This document shows positions 25,001 through 38,100 of a DNA stretch of 64,000 nucleotides, piece after piece. The position numbers were made by a program, and so were the translations under genes. Source of the DNA: Onthophagus taurus (Eukaryota; Arthropoda; Insecta; Coleoptera; Scarabaeidae); NCBI RefSeq assembly GCF_036711975.1, contig NC_091976.1, positions 23,188,001 through 23,252,000 on the forward strand. Direction: 5' to 3'. The notes beneath the pieces are model-generated. The model had not been told where the DNA came from. It saw nothing but the letters and a program-made list of their open reading frames with translations, and made no database searches. Numbering within the stretch: the stretch's first letter is position 1; the number at the start of each line of letters is the position of its first letter.

Positions 25001-28000
25001 TAGCTTTATTTTGATACAAAAATGATCTCATTACTCCTTCAAATAAAGTCGGAATGAGTCATTGAACTTCTTCAATTCATAAAATTGTCGTATCAAAAAA
25101 TGCGAATTGATTTCGTCCATTATCTGAACTATGTCATTATGAAGATATGGATAACCATTAATAAACTTAAATTTTAAACCACAAGCTTTAATTTGAGACA
25201 TAAATCACTTCTTCATCAAAACAAATAGAGCCAAAATGATTTTTTATAGTTTTCTTCAATCCATAAAATTAGTCATGTCAAAAAATGCGAATTGATTTTG
25301 TGAATTATTTCAATTATTTCATTATAAAGATATTAATAACCATTAATAAACGTAAATTTTAAACCATCAGCTTTAATTTGAGACATAAATTACTGCTTCA
25401 TCTCAACAAATAAAGTCAGCATGAGTCATTGAATTTCTCCAATTCATAAAATTGTTGTCAAAAATCAAAAAATGAGAATTTATTTCGTCTATTATCTGAA
25501 CTATATCATTATAAAGATATGGATAACCATTAATAAACTTAAATTTTAACTCACCAGCTTTAATTTGAGGCATAAATCACCTCTTCATCTCAACAAATAG
25601 AGCCAAAAAGATTTTTTGAAGTTTTCTTCAATCCATAAAATTAGTCATGTCAAAAAATGCGAATTGATTTTGTTAATTATCTCAACTATTTCATTATAAA
25701 GATATGGATAACCATTAATAAACTTAAATTTTAAACCATCAGCTTTAATTTGAAACATAAATCACCTCTTCATCTCAATAAATAAAGTCAGAATGATTTT
25801 TTAAAGTTTTAGTGTTTTTACTCAAAATTAGGTTAAATTTATATATGTTAATATCATTATTTTTGTATTGTAAAGAAAATGTTGATATGAAACACCATCA
25901 TTAATCTTAAATTATAGATTTTTAGCTTTATTTTGATACAAAAATCATCTCATTACTCCTTCAAATAAAGTCAGCATAAGTCATTGAATTTCTTCAATTC
26001 ATAAAATTGTCGTATCAAAAAATGCGAATTGATTTCGTCCATTATTTGAACTATATCATTGTAAAGATATGGATAACCATTAATAAACTTAAATTTTAAA
26101 CCACAAGCTTTAATTTGAGACATAAATCACTTCTTCATCAAAACAAATAGAGCCAAAATGATTTTTTATAGTTTTCTTCAATCCATAAAATTAGTCATGT
26201 CAAAAAATGCGAATTGATTTTGTTAATTATCTCAACTATTTCACTATAAAGATATTAATAACCATTAATAAACTTAAATTTTAAACCATCAGCTTTAATT
26301 TGAGACATAAATCACCTCTTCATCTCAATAAATAAAGTCAGAATGATTTTTTAAAGTTTTAGTGTTTTTACTCAAAATTAGGTTAAATTTAAATGTGTTA
26401 TATCATTATTTTTGTATTGTAAAGAAAATGTTGATATGAAACACCATCATTAATCTTAAATCATAGATTTTTAGCTTTATTTTGATACAAAAATGATCTC
26501 ATTACTCCTTCAAATAGTCAGAATGAGTCATTGAACTTCTTCAATTCATAAAATTGTCGTATCAAAAAATGCGAATTGATTTCGTCTATTATCTGAGCTA
26601 TATGATTATGAAGATATGGATAACCATTAATAAACTTAAATTTTAAACCATCAGCTTTAATTTGAGACATAAATCACCTCTTCATCTCAACAAATAGAGC
26701 CAAAATGATTTTTTGAAGTTTTCTTCAATTAAAAAATGCGAATTGATTTTGTCCATTATCTCAACTATTTCATTTTGAAGATATGGATAACCTTAAATTT
26801 TAAACCACATTTCTCTGTAGATATTGAATGGCACATCTTCTAACAAAGTTGTTAAATTATTTTGGAGGAAATACAAATAACATACAAAAGTATGAATTTT
26901 TTAAATAACGCGTTCTTTGCAGAAAAACAGGCAATAATATTTTTTAAGAAAAGAAAAATGGCAAGTGTTGTACCATTTTTGAATTTTGACTAAACAGACC
27001 ATCTTTTAAAATCACTTGCCAAGGGTGTTGTAAGATAAATCCTTTCAACCTTAACTCAAATTTATATTTTTTTTTGCAAAACTAACGACTTTTGTTGTTT
27101 GATTTGTGACTTCTATAGTAGCATGGTTCATAAGGAACACATTATTAAAAAAATCACTGTTAAATTGCCAACATTTCTGACCCTAGTACCTAAAGATTTT
27201 CAAAAATATGTTTATTACCACTTAACTAAGAGACACCTCACCTGGTGCCTACTTGACATTTTTTAGAGTATAATTTAAATAAAAATTATTTTTTGTAATT
27301 ACTTCTCTTGTTCCACGTTCTATTCTTTCTACTCTCTCTTCTGATTCATCTTTATCTCCTTTAAACAATCTTTTCCGATCAATTTTTTCATGGCGTTTAA
27401 CCCCTAATAATTTTTCTTCTTCGCGTCTTATCTCGCTTAAACTAATTTTCGATTTTTTTAGCCCACTTCTAAAATCGATATCGTCACTAATTCGTCGTTT
27501 TCCGAGCCGTTCAAGCGCAGATTTTTTCCTAGGAATATTATTGTCTAAATCGAAAACAATCCTCGAGTGTTCTTTAATTTTATGGGGTGAAACTTCCTCC
27601 GAATTTTCAACGTTTTTTTGAGGCATTGGAGGAGTAAGAGATTCATCAATAACATTAACTTTGCGTAATTGTTCTTTAAGTTTTTCCCGTTTATTTATGG
27701 ATTGTTCATTGGGAAATAAATCGTCTGGTTCTGCTTTAAGGTTTAAAAAATCATCCTCAGATTCGCTATGAACAACCACACCTAAACGACTTTTCGCACT
27801 TTTAATTTGTTTCTCTAATATCCTTAATTCAGTTTCTGTTGATGAATTTACTTCGGTTATTGTGGGTATATCAAATCCATCTCCATCGTTTAATGAAGAT
27901 GTTGTGTCTTGAATGGTTACTTTCCGAATTTCTGGTAATTTTATATTCATGGGGAGATCATCTGTTAGAGATTTTACCGATTCCTCTTTAATATTAATAT

Positions 28001-28571
28001 CTAGTTTTTTTAATTTCTTGTTTTTTGAGTCTTTTTTTTCTTTTTTGACATGCTTTTCTAATTCAGGATCTTCTATTTTTCGCTTTGTTGATTTTTTAAA
28101 AACATCTTGAATTGAAAAGATTAAATTATATTAAATAATAATTTTAAAAAACTTACTTGGATTAGTAACATGAACTTCTTTTAACTTTTTTAGTACTATA
28201 TGTAACCATTCAACAAATGTACTAGTCTTAGAGCCTAAAAATAATTGTAAATCCTCATTCATTTGTGATTTAGTACGTTTATTTGCGACCATAACCATGA
28301 TATAATCAGGGAGTTCATCATCTAAAAACCACCCCAAATCAAGGAAAATTTATTAAAATTAGATTTTATTCCATAATATTAATAAAAATAAATCTGTTAA
28401 ATCGTTCTTACCCACGTAACACTCCAATTCCATTAGTTTCGCTTTAATTGCGGACTAAAATCAAAAATAACACCCATAACATAACCTCACTTTTTCATTA
28501 AGTAACGGTATTAAACGATTCGCAATACTCACCCTCATTTTTTGACCAACTTCTACTCCTATGTCGGTCAT
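19020..28571 (-). CDS. Nab2: Nab2/ZC3H14 poly(A)-RNA-binding zinc-finger protein
   Basis: Seven exons join in frame to 731 residues: 28571-28533, 28454-28412, 28321-28157, 28105-27303, 22879-22643, 22590-21870 and 19207-19020. The N-terminal PWI-like fold (about 1-95) reads VGQKMRSAIKAKL, then DDELPDYIMVMVANK and FLGSKTSTFVEWLH, matching ZC3H14 almost word for word. The middle is lysine-rich and probably disordered, with likely nuclear localisation signals. Five tandem CCCH fingers close the protein: RCKYWPGC...CEFVH, ACKAFPQC...CLYVH, NCKFESSC...CPYNH, TCKFYPNC...CTFFH and PCKFGKFC...CGFVH. Fingers 4 and 5 lie in the last exon. The family binds polyadenosine RNA in the nucleus and limits poly(A) tail length; no function specific to this species can be read here. 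Introns 4 (4.4 kb) and 6 (2.7 kb) are filled with mobile DNA. The short first exons resemble those of other animals. The start is the conserved ATG just before VGQKMR. Confidence 0.93.
19300..19893 (+). mobile_element. Tigger/pogo transposase relic
   Basis: Translating + with frameshifts gives KCISGESANVNQDDVNQFSN, then a LTIILSANMAGQKEA-like piece, VIFLPPNTTS and LDQGII. The 86-codon frame at 19633-19893 ends in a TITTYNEAFKVINDLK motif. This order (GESA..N, LPPNTTS, LDQGI, acidic linker, EA...L) is that of Tigger/Jerky DDE proteins. A large internal deletion and stops show it is inactive. It lies in Nab2 intron 6 on the opposite strand to Nab2 and starts close to the last exon. Confidence 0.65.
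20050..20365. mobile_element. MITE with terminal inverted repeats
   Basis: The left end 'tacaggctgggcaaatttgg' is mirrored by 'ccaaatttgcccaccctgta' at the right end, and the match extends inward through 'cgaaaaaagtaggt' at the left and its complement at the right. The element is 316 bp and has no coding capacity. 'ta' at both edges suggests a TA target site. It lies in Nab2 intron 6. Confidence 0.8.
20640..21440 (-). mobile_element. Tc1-like transposase relic
   Basis: Minus-strand reading shows a helix-turn-helix (KLRKNGKTYREIAKIIGCSQ) near 21320-21410. Further on come the DDE core words, split by frameshifts: QQDNDPKHTS, RAAKDWF, DLNPIEHLWGD and, near 20690, a WRAVEFAWYNIP helix. The order and spacing are those of a Tc1/mariner-superfamily transposase of about 340 residues. 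Multiple frameshifts show it is dead. It sits in Nab2 intron 6, in Nab2 orientation. Confidence 0.78.
22930..23400 (+). mobile_element. 3' end of a non-LTR retrotransposon
   Basis: This purine-rich block reads, with frameshifts, VARFRCDNEERSNRYW and LEDMLRGCSELREEEKAG. That is the RT zinc-binding tail (RFR.GNE...YW...C) common in insect R1/Jockey-type elements. It ends in an A/T-rich tail with 'aataaaaattctt'. A second copy of the same family lies at 55950-56345. It is 5'-truncated, as usual for target-primed insertion, and lies in Nab2 intron 4. Confidence 0.6.
23509..24300. mobile_element. Nested DNA transposon derivative with TTA target duplication
   Basis: Ends 'caagggaagtgtcacgac' and 'tcgtgacactttccttg' are inverted, and the inverted match extends through 'gtctca' and 'atttcgatgaaatttggtac' (about 60 bp). 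TTA flanks both sides (23506-23508 and 24301-24303). Removing the element restores 'gtctcttagttaag', exactly the sequence of the undisturbed right arm of the host element. The minus-strand frame 24270-24067 reads LSIPAGTTGQIQSLDVF, a segment typical of pogo/Tigger-type DDE transposases, so it is a deletion derivative. Confidence 0.8.
24560..26810. repeat. Satellite array with higher-order structure, basic period about 180-190 bp
   Basis: Monomer B ('accattaataaac', 'ccatcagctttaatttga', 'cttcatctcaac') recurs at about 24786, 25151, 25332, 25524, 25706, 26069, 26260, 26617 and, partial, 26790. The gaps are near 181-192 or twice that (357-365). Monomer A ('gttgatatgaaacaccatca') fills the double gaps at about 24603, 24965, 25887 and 26446. 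The array thus mixes B-B and A-B units. It lies between the inverted arms described at 23431-27260. Confidence 0.9.
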
Positions 28572-28684
28572 TTTGGGGGTATTTGGGGACGTGCGATGTT
28601 TTAATGCGGGTTAATCACGATTTTTTAGAGTTCAAAACCATTTTTGGACCATTTTGGCATGTCAAGAAGCGGCACTTTTATTGT

Positions 28685-28899
28685 ATACAGAGTGATTCAA
28701 AACGAATCTTTTTTATTTATTAACTTGACAACATTTAATTAATTTCTATTTAGAAATTTTATGACGGAACATTTATTGCGATTAAAACAACACTTTTTCA
28801 ATATTTCCATTTATATTTAAAAAGAAAATTAAATAAATTAATATCTAATATGTACCGTTGCCATGGCAACAGGGGCTGAATTTTAAATACACCCTGTAT
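28685..28899. mobile_element. Small MITE between Nab2 and WDR19
   Basis: 'atacagagtg' at the left and 'caccctgtat' at the right are near-perfect inverted ends about 215 bp apart, without coding capacity. It takes up part of the 557-bp gap between the Nab2 start and the WDR19 stop, so it lies next to the Nab2 promoter. Confidence 0.5.
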
Positions 28900-28983
28900 G
28901 ATAATAAGTTATAGCCTTCATTAACAATGTTTATTAAGAAACTAATTCTGATTAAAAATAACTTTTTTTGGTTATTATAAATG

Positions 28984-28989
28984 TTTATT
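28984..28989 (-). terminator. Candidate poly(A) signal of WDR19
   Basis: AATAAA on the minus strand, about 140 bases downstream of the WDR19 stop. Another copy lies near 28931. The choice between them cannot be made from the sequence. Confidence 0.4.
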
Positions 28990-29127
28990 TTAAAGAAAAA
29001 ACAACATTTAAAGATATAAACATAACCTAAAATTTATTTTGACATTAAAAAGCGACATCTCTTATTGAACCTAATATTTAATAAAATGGACGGAATAGTT
29101 AATACTTAATTTAAAAATAAAATGTTA

Positions 29128-32100
29128 TTATTCGATGTTTAAATAAAGATCCTTAATATCTATGGGTATTAACTTTTTTAAATTAACTTTTTCGGTGCAC
29201 ATCGGACAGTTTTCATTTGCATCCAACATCCTATTAATCAAAAATAATTTTAGTATATGCAACCAAGTATACACACAAAATCTTACTTTTTAAATTCGGT
29301 TAAAATTGCAGGAAAATTGCACTCAGGGCAAATAGTTAGATCATTCTTTACAACATGACGGCCCTAAAAAATAAAATAATCATAAAACTTACCAAAAAAT
29401 CATCCTTCTTTACTCACAGTAACGATACAAAATGGTACATTAGTTTTGCATTGAGTACAAAAAGTTTCTGATTCGCTTAATAATCCTTCGCAATACGGAC
29501 AGGGTGTTAATTTTTCAGGGGGATCCTCATTGGTTTTTCCATCGCTACTTTTCGGAGGTTTTCTTACAACCCCCTCAATTTTCTTAGCATATTTTTGATC
29601 GATTTGTTTTCGATAATCAGGATTCATTAAAATCGTCGCAAATTTGTAAGCTGCAAAACGCAATTCAGCCCGATGGCACTCAATTACCGTCGAGGTCAAA
29701 ATGGGAACGATATCTATCAATAAAAAGATATTAATAAAGAAAAACTAATTAATAATAATCTTATTTTACGTGATGGAAACTTTGAAATGTTACTAGCAAC
29801 TCGAATTAACATTTTCGCCCCTTTTAAATGGTCCCCATTCTTAACGTGTAATCTCACTAAAATGTAACTATGCAACAACATTAAATTCGAATACATTTCG
29901 AAAGGAATTTTAATCCCGTTTTGTCGTAATTCTTGGTACATTGCGAATAAAACATCGTGAGCTGTTCGATAATTTCCATTAATTTGTTCTTCATTCGCGA
30001 TAATTATCGCCGATTTGGCTGCTTCTTTAAAACGTTTTCTAGCCATATACAATCGAAATAAATGTTTGGGATCTTTAGGAATCCCATCGGACTCCCCCAA
30101 AAGAAATTCAACCAATTGATTTGCTAAAACGTCATCGTTCGAGGAAGCAACAGCATCGATCGCGGTTGAAATCGCTTCTTGTTCATCAGTTTTTGATGCT
30201 TTCAATAAATGTTTTAACGCTTTTTGGTAATCTTTGCCGTGGAAAAAATATTTTCCAGCTAATAAGTCATTACCGGTTTCGAAATATCGAGCTAAACGAT
30301 TAAAATCTTCCGGATTAATTTCGTCGGGGGTTAAAGTATTTAATAAAACATCTCCGTATAAGTTTAATTTTCCGTGTTTTTTCGCCAAATCGAAAGCTTC
30401 TTGGTTGCATTTTGAAAGGATTAAAAATCGGATTGATGACGCGTAATCGTTTAATTTTAAAAAGAATTTCGCTACTAATTTTGCCCCTTCAACACTCCGA
30501 GTTTCTTGAACTAATTCAACAGCTAATTCCGGGTTATTTAATTGATCTAATTGTAACCGCACCACAGAATCGTAATCTTTACCAGAATAATAAGCTTTAA
30601 CGGCTTCCTCAAACTTTCCTTCAGCTTCTTTTGCTTTAGCGAATTGTATAAAAATTTTAGGCGATGATATTTTTGGCAATAAACGTTCAATTTTGAACCA
30701 ATTTTTTTGTTTTATATAATTCTTTGCGGCCCTTTCGTAAAGTTCCGCTTTTTCGTAAAAATTGGCCGAATCATTGAATTGTTTCTTTAACTCTAATAAT
30801 TCAGCGCATTCCTTGTATAAAATTGAGTTATTTAAATCGATCGCAATATTCATTCCGTGTTTATAATTTCCCGATCGAATTGCTGTCCTTGCAATGCCTG
30901 ATTTACAAACGAAAACGTGTTCTTGTGACGAATTTCGATCTTGTAGACCTTTTTCGTAATGAAGAAAAGCTTCAGAAAAGTTTCCACTAAAATAAATCAA
31001 TAATAATTTAAGGAAAAATTTTAAATACATTCAAATTTACGTAAATTCTAATTGTTGAGCGTATTCTCTAGAAATAAATGGAATTTGATCCGGTGCCATT
31101 TTCTTTGCTAATTGTAAGGCGTGATCCCATTGTAAAAGATCACGGCGCATTTCCAACGCGGATTCTGGTTTCGATGACTTCAAAAACGACTCTTGCGCCC
31201 TATCGAAATCGTCGAGGAACATCATCGCGACGTATCCCGCTAATAACTTTGAATCTTCCACGTCCGAAATTTCCTCGAGAGCCAAAATCGTCGCGGAATC
31301 CTCTAATTGTTTATAAACGCGAATCGCAAACTCAATATCTAAAGTTGTTATTGCTTTTTTCGCCAATTTTTTCCACTGTTCTTTCGAGTTTAATAATAAA
31401 CAAGTTTGAAAAGCGGACGGGAAACTACAATTTAATAATAACATATTAAAAAACTAGCTTGACATGCACGAATTTAAGTTGAATAAGTGCTTTAAGTCTT
31501 ACGATTTTTATGCTATTTTTTGTAATTCGCGTTTTTAACCTTTTTTTTTAACAAAAACAAAATAAATTTTGACAATCTAGGGAAATAGGTATGTAGCAGT
31601 TGGTAACACAGTAACACTTAAAAATAGAAATTTGAATTGACAATTAGAAATGTCAAAACACAAAATGTATTCACCTGAAAAACATGCTTCATGTACAGGA
31701 TGGTTCAAATTCGATGTCCGAATAGGTTAACTCGGAAACTATAAGAGTTAGAAAAAAAGTAGCTTACATCTTACATGTCATGATCTCGTTTTTCGAGAAA
31801 CTGCTAATGCCGAAAACCTCAAGGCGCTATCGTCTTTTGTTTTTCCCCTAGAGGCCAAAACTGAAAATATCGTAAAACCAACAAGTGCAATTATCTTGGT
31901 TATTATTATAGGTGGAGTATTTATAACTAAGACATTATATGGACACTTTACAGAGAATTTTATGACGTAGACAAAAAAAAATTTCGGTTTTAGATCTTGA
32001 GATATCATGAAATTTTTTTTTAAATGGCACTGATTATTCGCTTAGTAAATTCGTTACTTTTTTCTGGTTAAAAAAATATAGGGTTTGACAGATCTATTTC

Positions 32101-35100
32101 TTATTGTTTTAGAATAAAGCTAACAATAAACTTTTTTTTAGTGTCGTCAAAGAAATTATATTTATAGTTTCCTGTAAATTATAACTAAAAATTAAAAAAA
32201 AATATTTTTGATATTTGAATCAAATACATTTGTTGAACTATTTAATTTATATTTATTTTACACAAAAGCTGGAATAGATTGCATTATTTCACATTTTTTG
32301 TTACTATTTAATATTATTATTAAATGACTTAATAAATAATTGATAGATGGGGTTCATATATTTTTTTAAATTGAAATAAACATAGCAACATTTGTTTGTA
32401 TTCAAAAATTTTCTGAAATGTCAAATAAAAAATCTTGTTTTTTAAGATGGATTATGAAAATTACGAAAAGTTTAACATGTTAGAATGTTACATATTAGAA
32501 AATAAAGTAAATTTTATATACATTTTTAGTAGAATAATTTTTAGTTATAGTACCGTAATTTACAGGAAACTGTAAATTTCATTTCTTTGACAACACTAAA
32601 AAAAAGTTTATTTTTAGCTTTATTTTAAAACAATAAGAAATAGACCTATCTAACCCCATATTTTTGTAATCAGAGAAAAAGAACGAATTTTATAAGCAAA
32701 TAATCAGTGGTTGTTTCTATTTAATCGTTTCATGTTAATCGAAAATTTTTTTTTGACTACGTCATCAAATTCTCTGTTAAAAAGTGTCCCTATAATGTCT
32801 TAGTTATAGCTCCACCTATAATAATAACCAAGATAATTGCACTTGTTGGTTTAACGATATTTTCAATTTTGGCATTAGCAGTTTCTCGAAAAACGAGATT
32901 ATGACATGAAGCTACTTTTTTTTTAACTCTTATAGTTTCCTCTATTTATACACCTCCCAGAATAAGAGAAACTGCTCAGAGTTCAATGTCCTCATCATTG
33001 TAGTCCTTGTATTCGATGCTAAGAACGTATTTAAACATACATAGACAAAAATTGTCACATTGACAACTATACTCTGTTTTTAAACCAGGAGGAGTATTTT
33101 AAATTTGTCACCAGATTGACCTTGCACGTGATTGGTTGAATGCGAGGAAGGTTCACACACAGGCAATTTTGAATTTTGATTTTGAATTTGAAGGTTAGGT
33201 AATTGATAATTCGACAGTTTCGTGTCATTATTGTATATTTTGTGTTCTTAAACCCTTTTTTATTATATTTTGAAATAAATACACTCATAACTTCAATGTT
33301 AATTTGTATGTATAGTGTTGACGATAACAAACGAAAATAAATACAATAATAAGTAAATAAATAAATAATAATTATTAATTTAAATTTACCGCCAAAATAT
33401 CTAGTGATATTTTCTGGTGATTTTTCCCAGTGTAAATCTGACTTTCGCGTTTACTCCTCCTGGTTTAAAAACAGAGTATAGTTCTACTGCAAGTGTTAGT
33501 TCTAGTTTTAATTGTTATTCAGCGTTAAGTTGTATATTTTTAAGTTTCGGGTTTAGCCCTGTGTCTTCAGACGCTGAATGTTAGGTAAGGTTAGTTTTGT
33601 TTACAAACATTAATTATACCATGAAGTATTCTTTGGCAATTAGTAATGGCAATTATAGCGTGAAGTTTTCTTTTGTAATGTCAATTATAGCGTGAAGGAA
33701 TGTTAGGTAAGGTTAGTTTTGTTTACAAACATTAATTATACCTTGAAGTTTTCTTTGGCAATTTGTAATGGCAATTATAGCGTGAAGTTTTCTTTTGTAA
33801 TGTCAATTATAGCGTGAAGGAATGTGAGGTAAGGTTAGTTTTGTTTACAAACATTAATTATACCATGAAGTTTTCTTTGGCAATTAGTAATGGCAATTAT
33901 AGCGTGAAGCTTTCTTTTGTAATGTCAATTATAGCGTGAAGGAATGTTAGGTAAGGTTAGTTTTGTTTACAAACATTAATTATACCTTGAAGTTTTCTTT
34001 GGCAATTATACTCTGTTTTTAAACCAGGAGGAGTATTTGTCACCAGATTGACCTTGCACGTGATTGGTTGAATGCGAGGAAGGTTCACACACAGGCAATT
34101 TTGAATTTTGATTTTGAATTTGAAGGTTAGGTTATTGATAATTCGACAGTTTTGTGTCATTATTGTAAATTTTGTGTTCTTAAACCCTTCTTTATTATAT
34201 TTTGAAATAAATACACTCATAACTTCAATGTTAATTTGTATGTTTAGTGTTGACGATAACAAACGAAAATAAATACAATAATAAGTAAATAAATAAATAA
34301 TAATTATTAATTTAAATTTACCGCCAAAATATCTAGTGATATTTTCTGGTGATTTTTCCTAGTGTAAATCTGACTTTCGCGTTTACTCCTCCTGGTTTAA
34401 AAACAGAGTATAGAAAAATTAATGACCCAATGTCTCCAACTTGAACTAGTTCCATAAAATGTTACTAAATTCTCATTATAGCATCAGATGCTGTAAGGAG
34501 TCTCATTACAGCACCCGTTTGAGTACCGTAACAGCTTTCATTACCGTCGCGAATTACAAAAAATATATTAAAATATCTTAAACGTAAAACAATGGAGTTG
34601 AACTTACTTATGTAATGATAATTGTTTATTAAAAATGTTTTCTAAATTCGCTGTGTCTTCGTTATTTCCAATTTGTTTATTATCGTGGTGGGTACTTAAT
34701 ATTACTCTAATTATTTGTCCCGAAGGTGCTGTACAGATAACTTCTCCAGAATACAGTAACAATGGTATTTGCTTCGATAAAAACGGTGTTTTTCCTAATT
34801 TTTGTATAGATGGACCTTTAAAATTAGAAACAGTGAATTAGTTTATTTCGAAACTTTAATTATTACATTATTTTATAGGTATAATCTCGATTAATTCTAT
34901 TATTTCATGTATTAAGTTACTGAGTGGGTAATAAAACAAGTCAAAAGAAACAAAAAAAGGAAAACTGAATCCATCTAAATTGTTCTATCCTTTATCCCAA
35001 CTTCCATTTTGCACCATGAGAAGATGCAAAAAGAATCCATGAAATAACAAATATATTAGGAATGTGTGTCAAAATTGAAGAGTAGAGAGCAAAAAAAAAT

Positions 35101-38100
35101 GCCTCAGTGTAAAAGCTGCTAAGGTTGGAGTTACACCAAGTCTTACTGCCGCAAAAAAATGTGTTAAATGCGCTGGTGAATAGAAGGAAGGAGTAGGATA
35201 ATTCAAGACTGATTAAGGGGGAGGTACTGGGATATATTAGGCTCAGCGGTTTTCATGTGATAAGAATCATTAATCATATTTTTAATTGGAGCGCGTTATA
35301 CATCACTTGATGAAGCAACATAGCGTTAAATGGGAACACAATGACCAGTGACTTAGTGGCTCTACAGATTTACCAAAAATTTCTTTCCAATACAGTGTAC
35401 TTACCATAAACTGATAACTTTACATAAATATAAGTGTAAATATCCTGATTATCAAATACAATAAAAACATTTCGCTCTGTTACACAACTTTCCCAAAGAA
35501 CACCTTTTACGTCATGAGTCATATCAGGTACCATAATCACTTCGTTATTAACCTTTAAAAAAAATTCAAAAGATGAAAGAATCGCATAAAACAAAATTAA
35601 AAAGTTACCGCATTAAATACATAACCCTGTTTCTTTGAATCAATAAAAATCAAACAAGTTCCAGCCGGATCGACATAAATATCTAAAATACCAATTGCGT
35701 GCTTATACTCGATTGAAAAAGACCATTCTTCAATACAAAAATATACGATATCACCCATCTAAAAATGTTACATAAATATTTAAATTAAACATAAAAATTT
35801 TTTTGTTACATCCGTTCCGTAAATTAAAAAGTCGGTTGATAAAAAATGACAAGTTATGAATACATTCGAAGAGTTTTCGTTTGGAAAAATAATGCTTTCT
35901 CGTTCGTCCATCTCCATTTCGGGGGTTTCTATCATGTGCATTTGAATTTTTCCATTATAAAGGACCGAAACGTACTCGGCGTTCATTTTCAAACCGGAAA
36001 TTCCGCCCAAATACTCTCGATCTTTTAATAATAAAGGTGAGTTTTCGGAATATGGATGAGAACGCGTTAAATCGTAGAACCAAACGCGATTGTTTAACCC
36101 AGTCGCTAAATTATAAGGTCCGACTGAAATAAAACTTGGTTCTACCTCCAAAGTGACCGGAATCGGAATTAATTTTGACTAAAAATTTGCTTTGATTCAT
36201 TAATTATTAAAAAATTTAAATAAATAAATACGAAACCTTGTCAGATTTAAAATTATACAAATTAACTTCCATTAAACTGGATAAAATTGCAATTCTAGGT
36301 CCGCAAACGCTAACCAAAGTAGGCATATAAGATATGTAAACGTTTAAAGATCCACTTTTTGTGCAAACAAATAAAAGTTGACCGTCTGAACTCCAACCAA
36401 TTCTATCAACACCTATCTCTTCGTTTAAAGTTATCACAGCGGATGTTTCTTGTAAATTTGATAAATCGTGAAGTTTTATTCTATCAAATAAATAAACAAA
36501 ATAAATTTAGATTTAAAATTAATTAAATTCATTAATAATTACACATTATCGCCGCAAGTAGCAACTTTTCCAGCTTCCGTAGATACGGAAATATCTGATA
36601 GATTCGTTTTATGGTTACGAATTTGAAATAACTCTTGCCCCACTTCCTTAATATGAGTCGAAATTGCTATAAAATAACCGGTGGAAAATCCAACTAAAAT
36701 GTAACCATCACCAAACCATTTGTATGTTACGATTGTGCCGTAATGCTGTTGGAATGCCAATTCGATCGGATTTTCTGGATCGACGAGGTTATAAAGGTAA
36801 AGGGTGCGTTTACCAACAATTACACTAACCTAAAATGGTAGTTTATTAAAAAAGTAATAATAAAAATGAAGTAATTTACTGTGTTTTCACCACCGACTCG
36901 TTCATCTAATTTAATTTCCGAAAATTGTAACTCGGCTGGTTCGGATCTTAAAGAAACAACTCTTAAAGTATCTCCGTCGATATTACTAATAGAAATTGTT
37001 TTATCTTCCGATCCTAATGCTAACAAGTTTTCGGCACTCCAAGCACCACAAGTAATTTTCTTTGTATGTTTACCAATAATTGGAACACGTCTTAAAAAAT
37101 ACATTTTTTTTAATGAATACAATAATAAAAATAATGGAAAAATTCAAGAATCATCATGTGGTTTAAAAATCGACGATTTTTTTTAATCAATGTGAAATGA
37201 ACAAAAAAACATGTTAAAAATAGAAAGAAAGTGCGGAAAAATGAAACATCCTTGTTTTTCTTAGGCTTTTGTTGCATAACGACTGACTACCTGTCGTTAG
37301 ATAGACTGTGTGTTAATACTAGAACTAACACTAGACCGAAAACTAGAAACATTCGGATTTAGCCGCACGTCTCTCAAGACGGCTAAACCCGAATGATTTT
37401 AGTTCTAGGTCTAGTGTTAGTTCTAGTTTTAGTGCAATAAAAATATGCAACATAATGATATCTTATGCTAACTAGCGCTACCTACCACTATCACTAGAAC
37501 TAATACTAGACCTAAAACTAGAAACATTCAGGTTTAGTCGTCTTAAGAGACACACGGCTAAACCCGAATGTTTCTGGTTCTAGGTTTAGTGTTACTTCTA
37601 CTTTTATTTCAATAAAAATATACCACAATCTAACGCTAAACAACATTTAAAACTAGAACTAACACTAGACCAAGAACTAGTAACATTCGGATTTACTCGC
37701 ACGTCTTTCAAGACGGCTAAACCCCAATGATTCTAGTTGTAGGTCTTGTATTAGTTCTAGTGATAGTGCAATATTAGACTAACACTAGACCTACAAATAT
37801 CGGGTTTAGCAGTGCGTCTTCAGACCTGAAACTGGCCTATCCTAACATTCGTTCACTCCTTAATTAGGGTTTGTTTCCGCTTTAATTGGAGTATCGAAAG
37901 AAAACTGTCTTAACATTCCTTCCCACTATAATTAGGGTTTCAAAACAAAACTAACCTAACCTAACTTTTGCACTGGAACTAATACAAGACTTAGAACTAA
38001 AAACATTCGGGTTTAGCCGCACGTCTCTCAAGACGGCTAAACTCGAATGATTCTAGTTCTAGGTCTTGTGTTAGTTCTAGTGCAAAACTAGAACTAACAC

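Larger units (their letters stand above)
23431..27260. mobile_element. Large composite element: long terminal inverted repeats around a satellite array
   Basis: The left arm starts 'gtcaagcaggcaccgggtga' and, after an inserted element, continues 'ttagttaagtggtaa', 'gggtcagaaatgtt' and 'acaacaaaagtcgttag' to about 24482. The right arm (27079-27260) is the reverse complement of these blocks in the same order. Arms are about 180 bp plus a 45-bp left-only segment. Between them lies a satellite array (24560-26810). No transposase is visible, so it would move only with help. The whole element occupies Nab2 intron 4, directly downstream of the non-LTR 3' end. Confidence 0.75.

Noticed and set aside
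33067-34262. Two related minus-strand frames (about 80 codons shared) in the MITE pair
   Set aside because: Similarity follows from the two copies of one element. The frame overlaps the terminal inverted repeat and has no domain.
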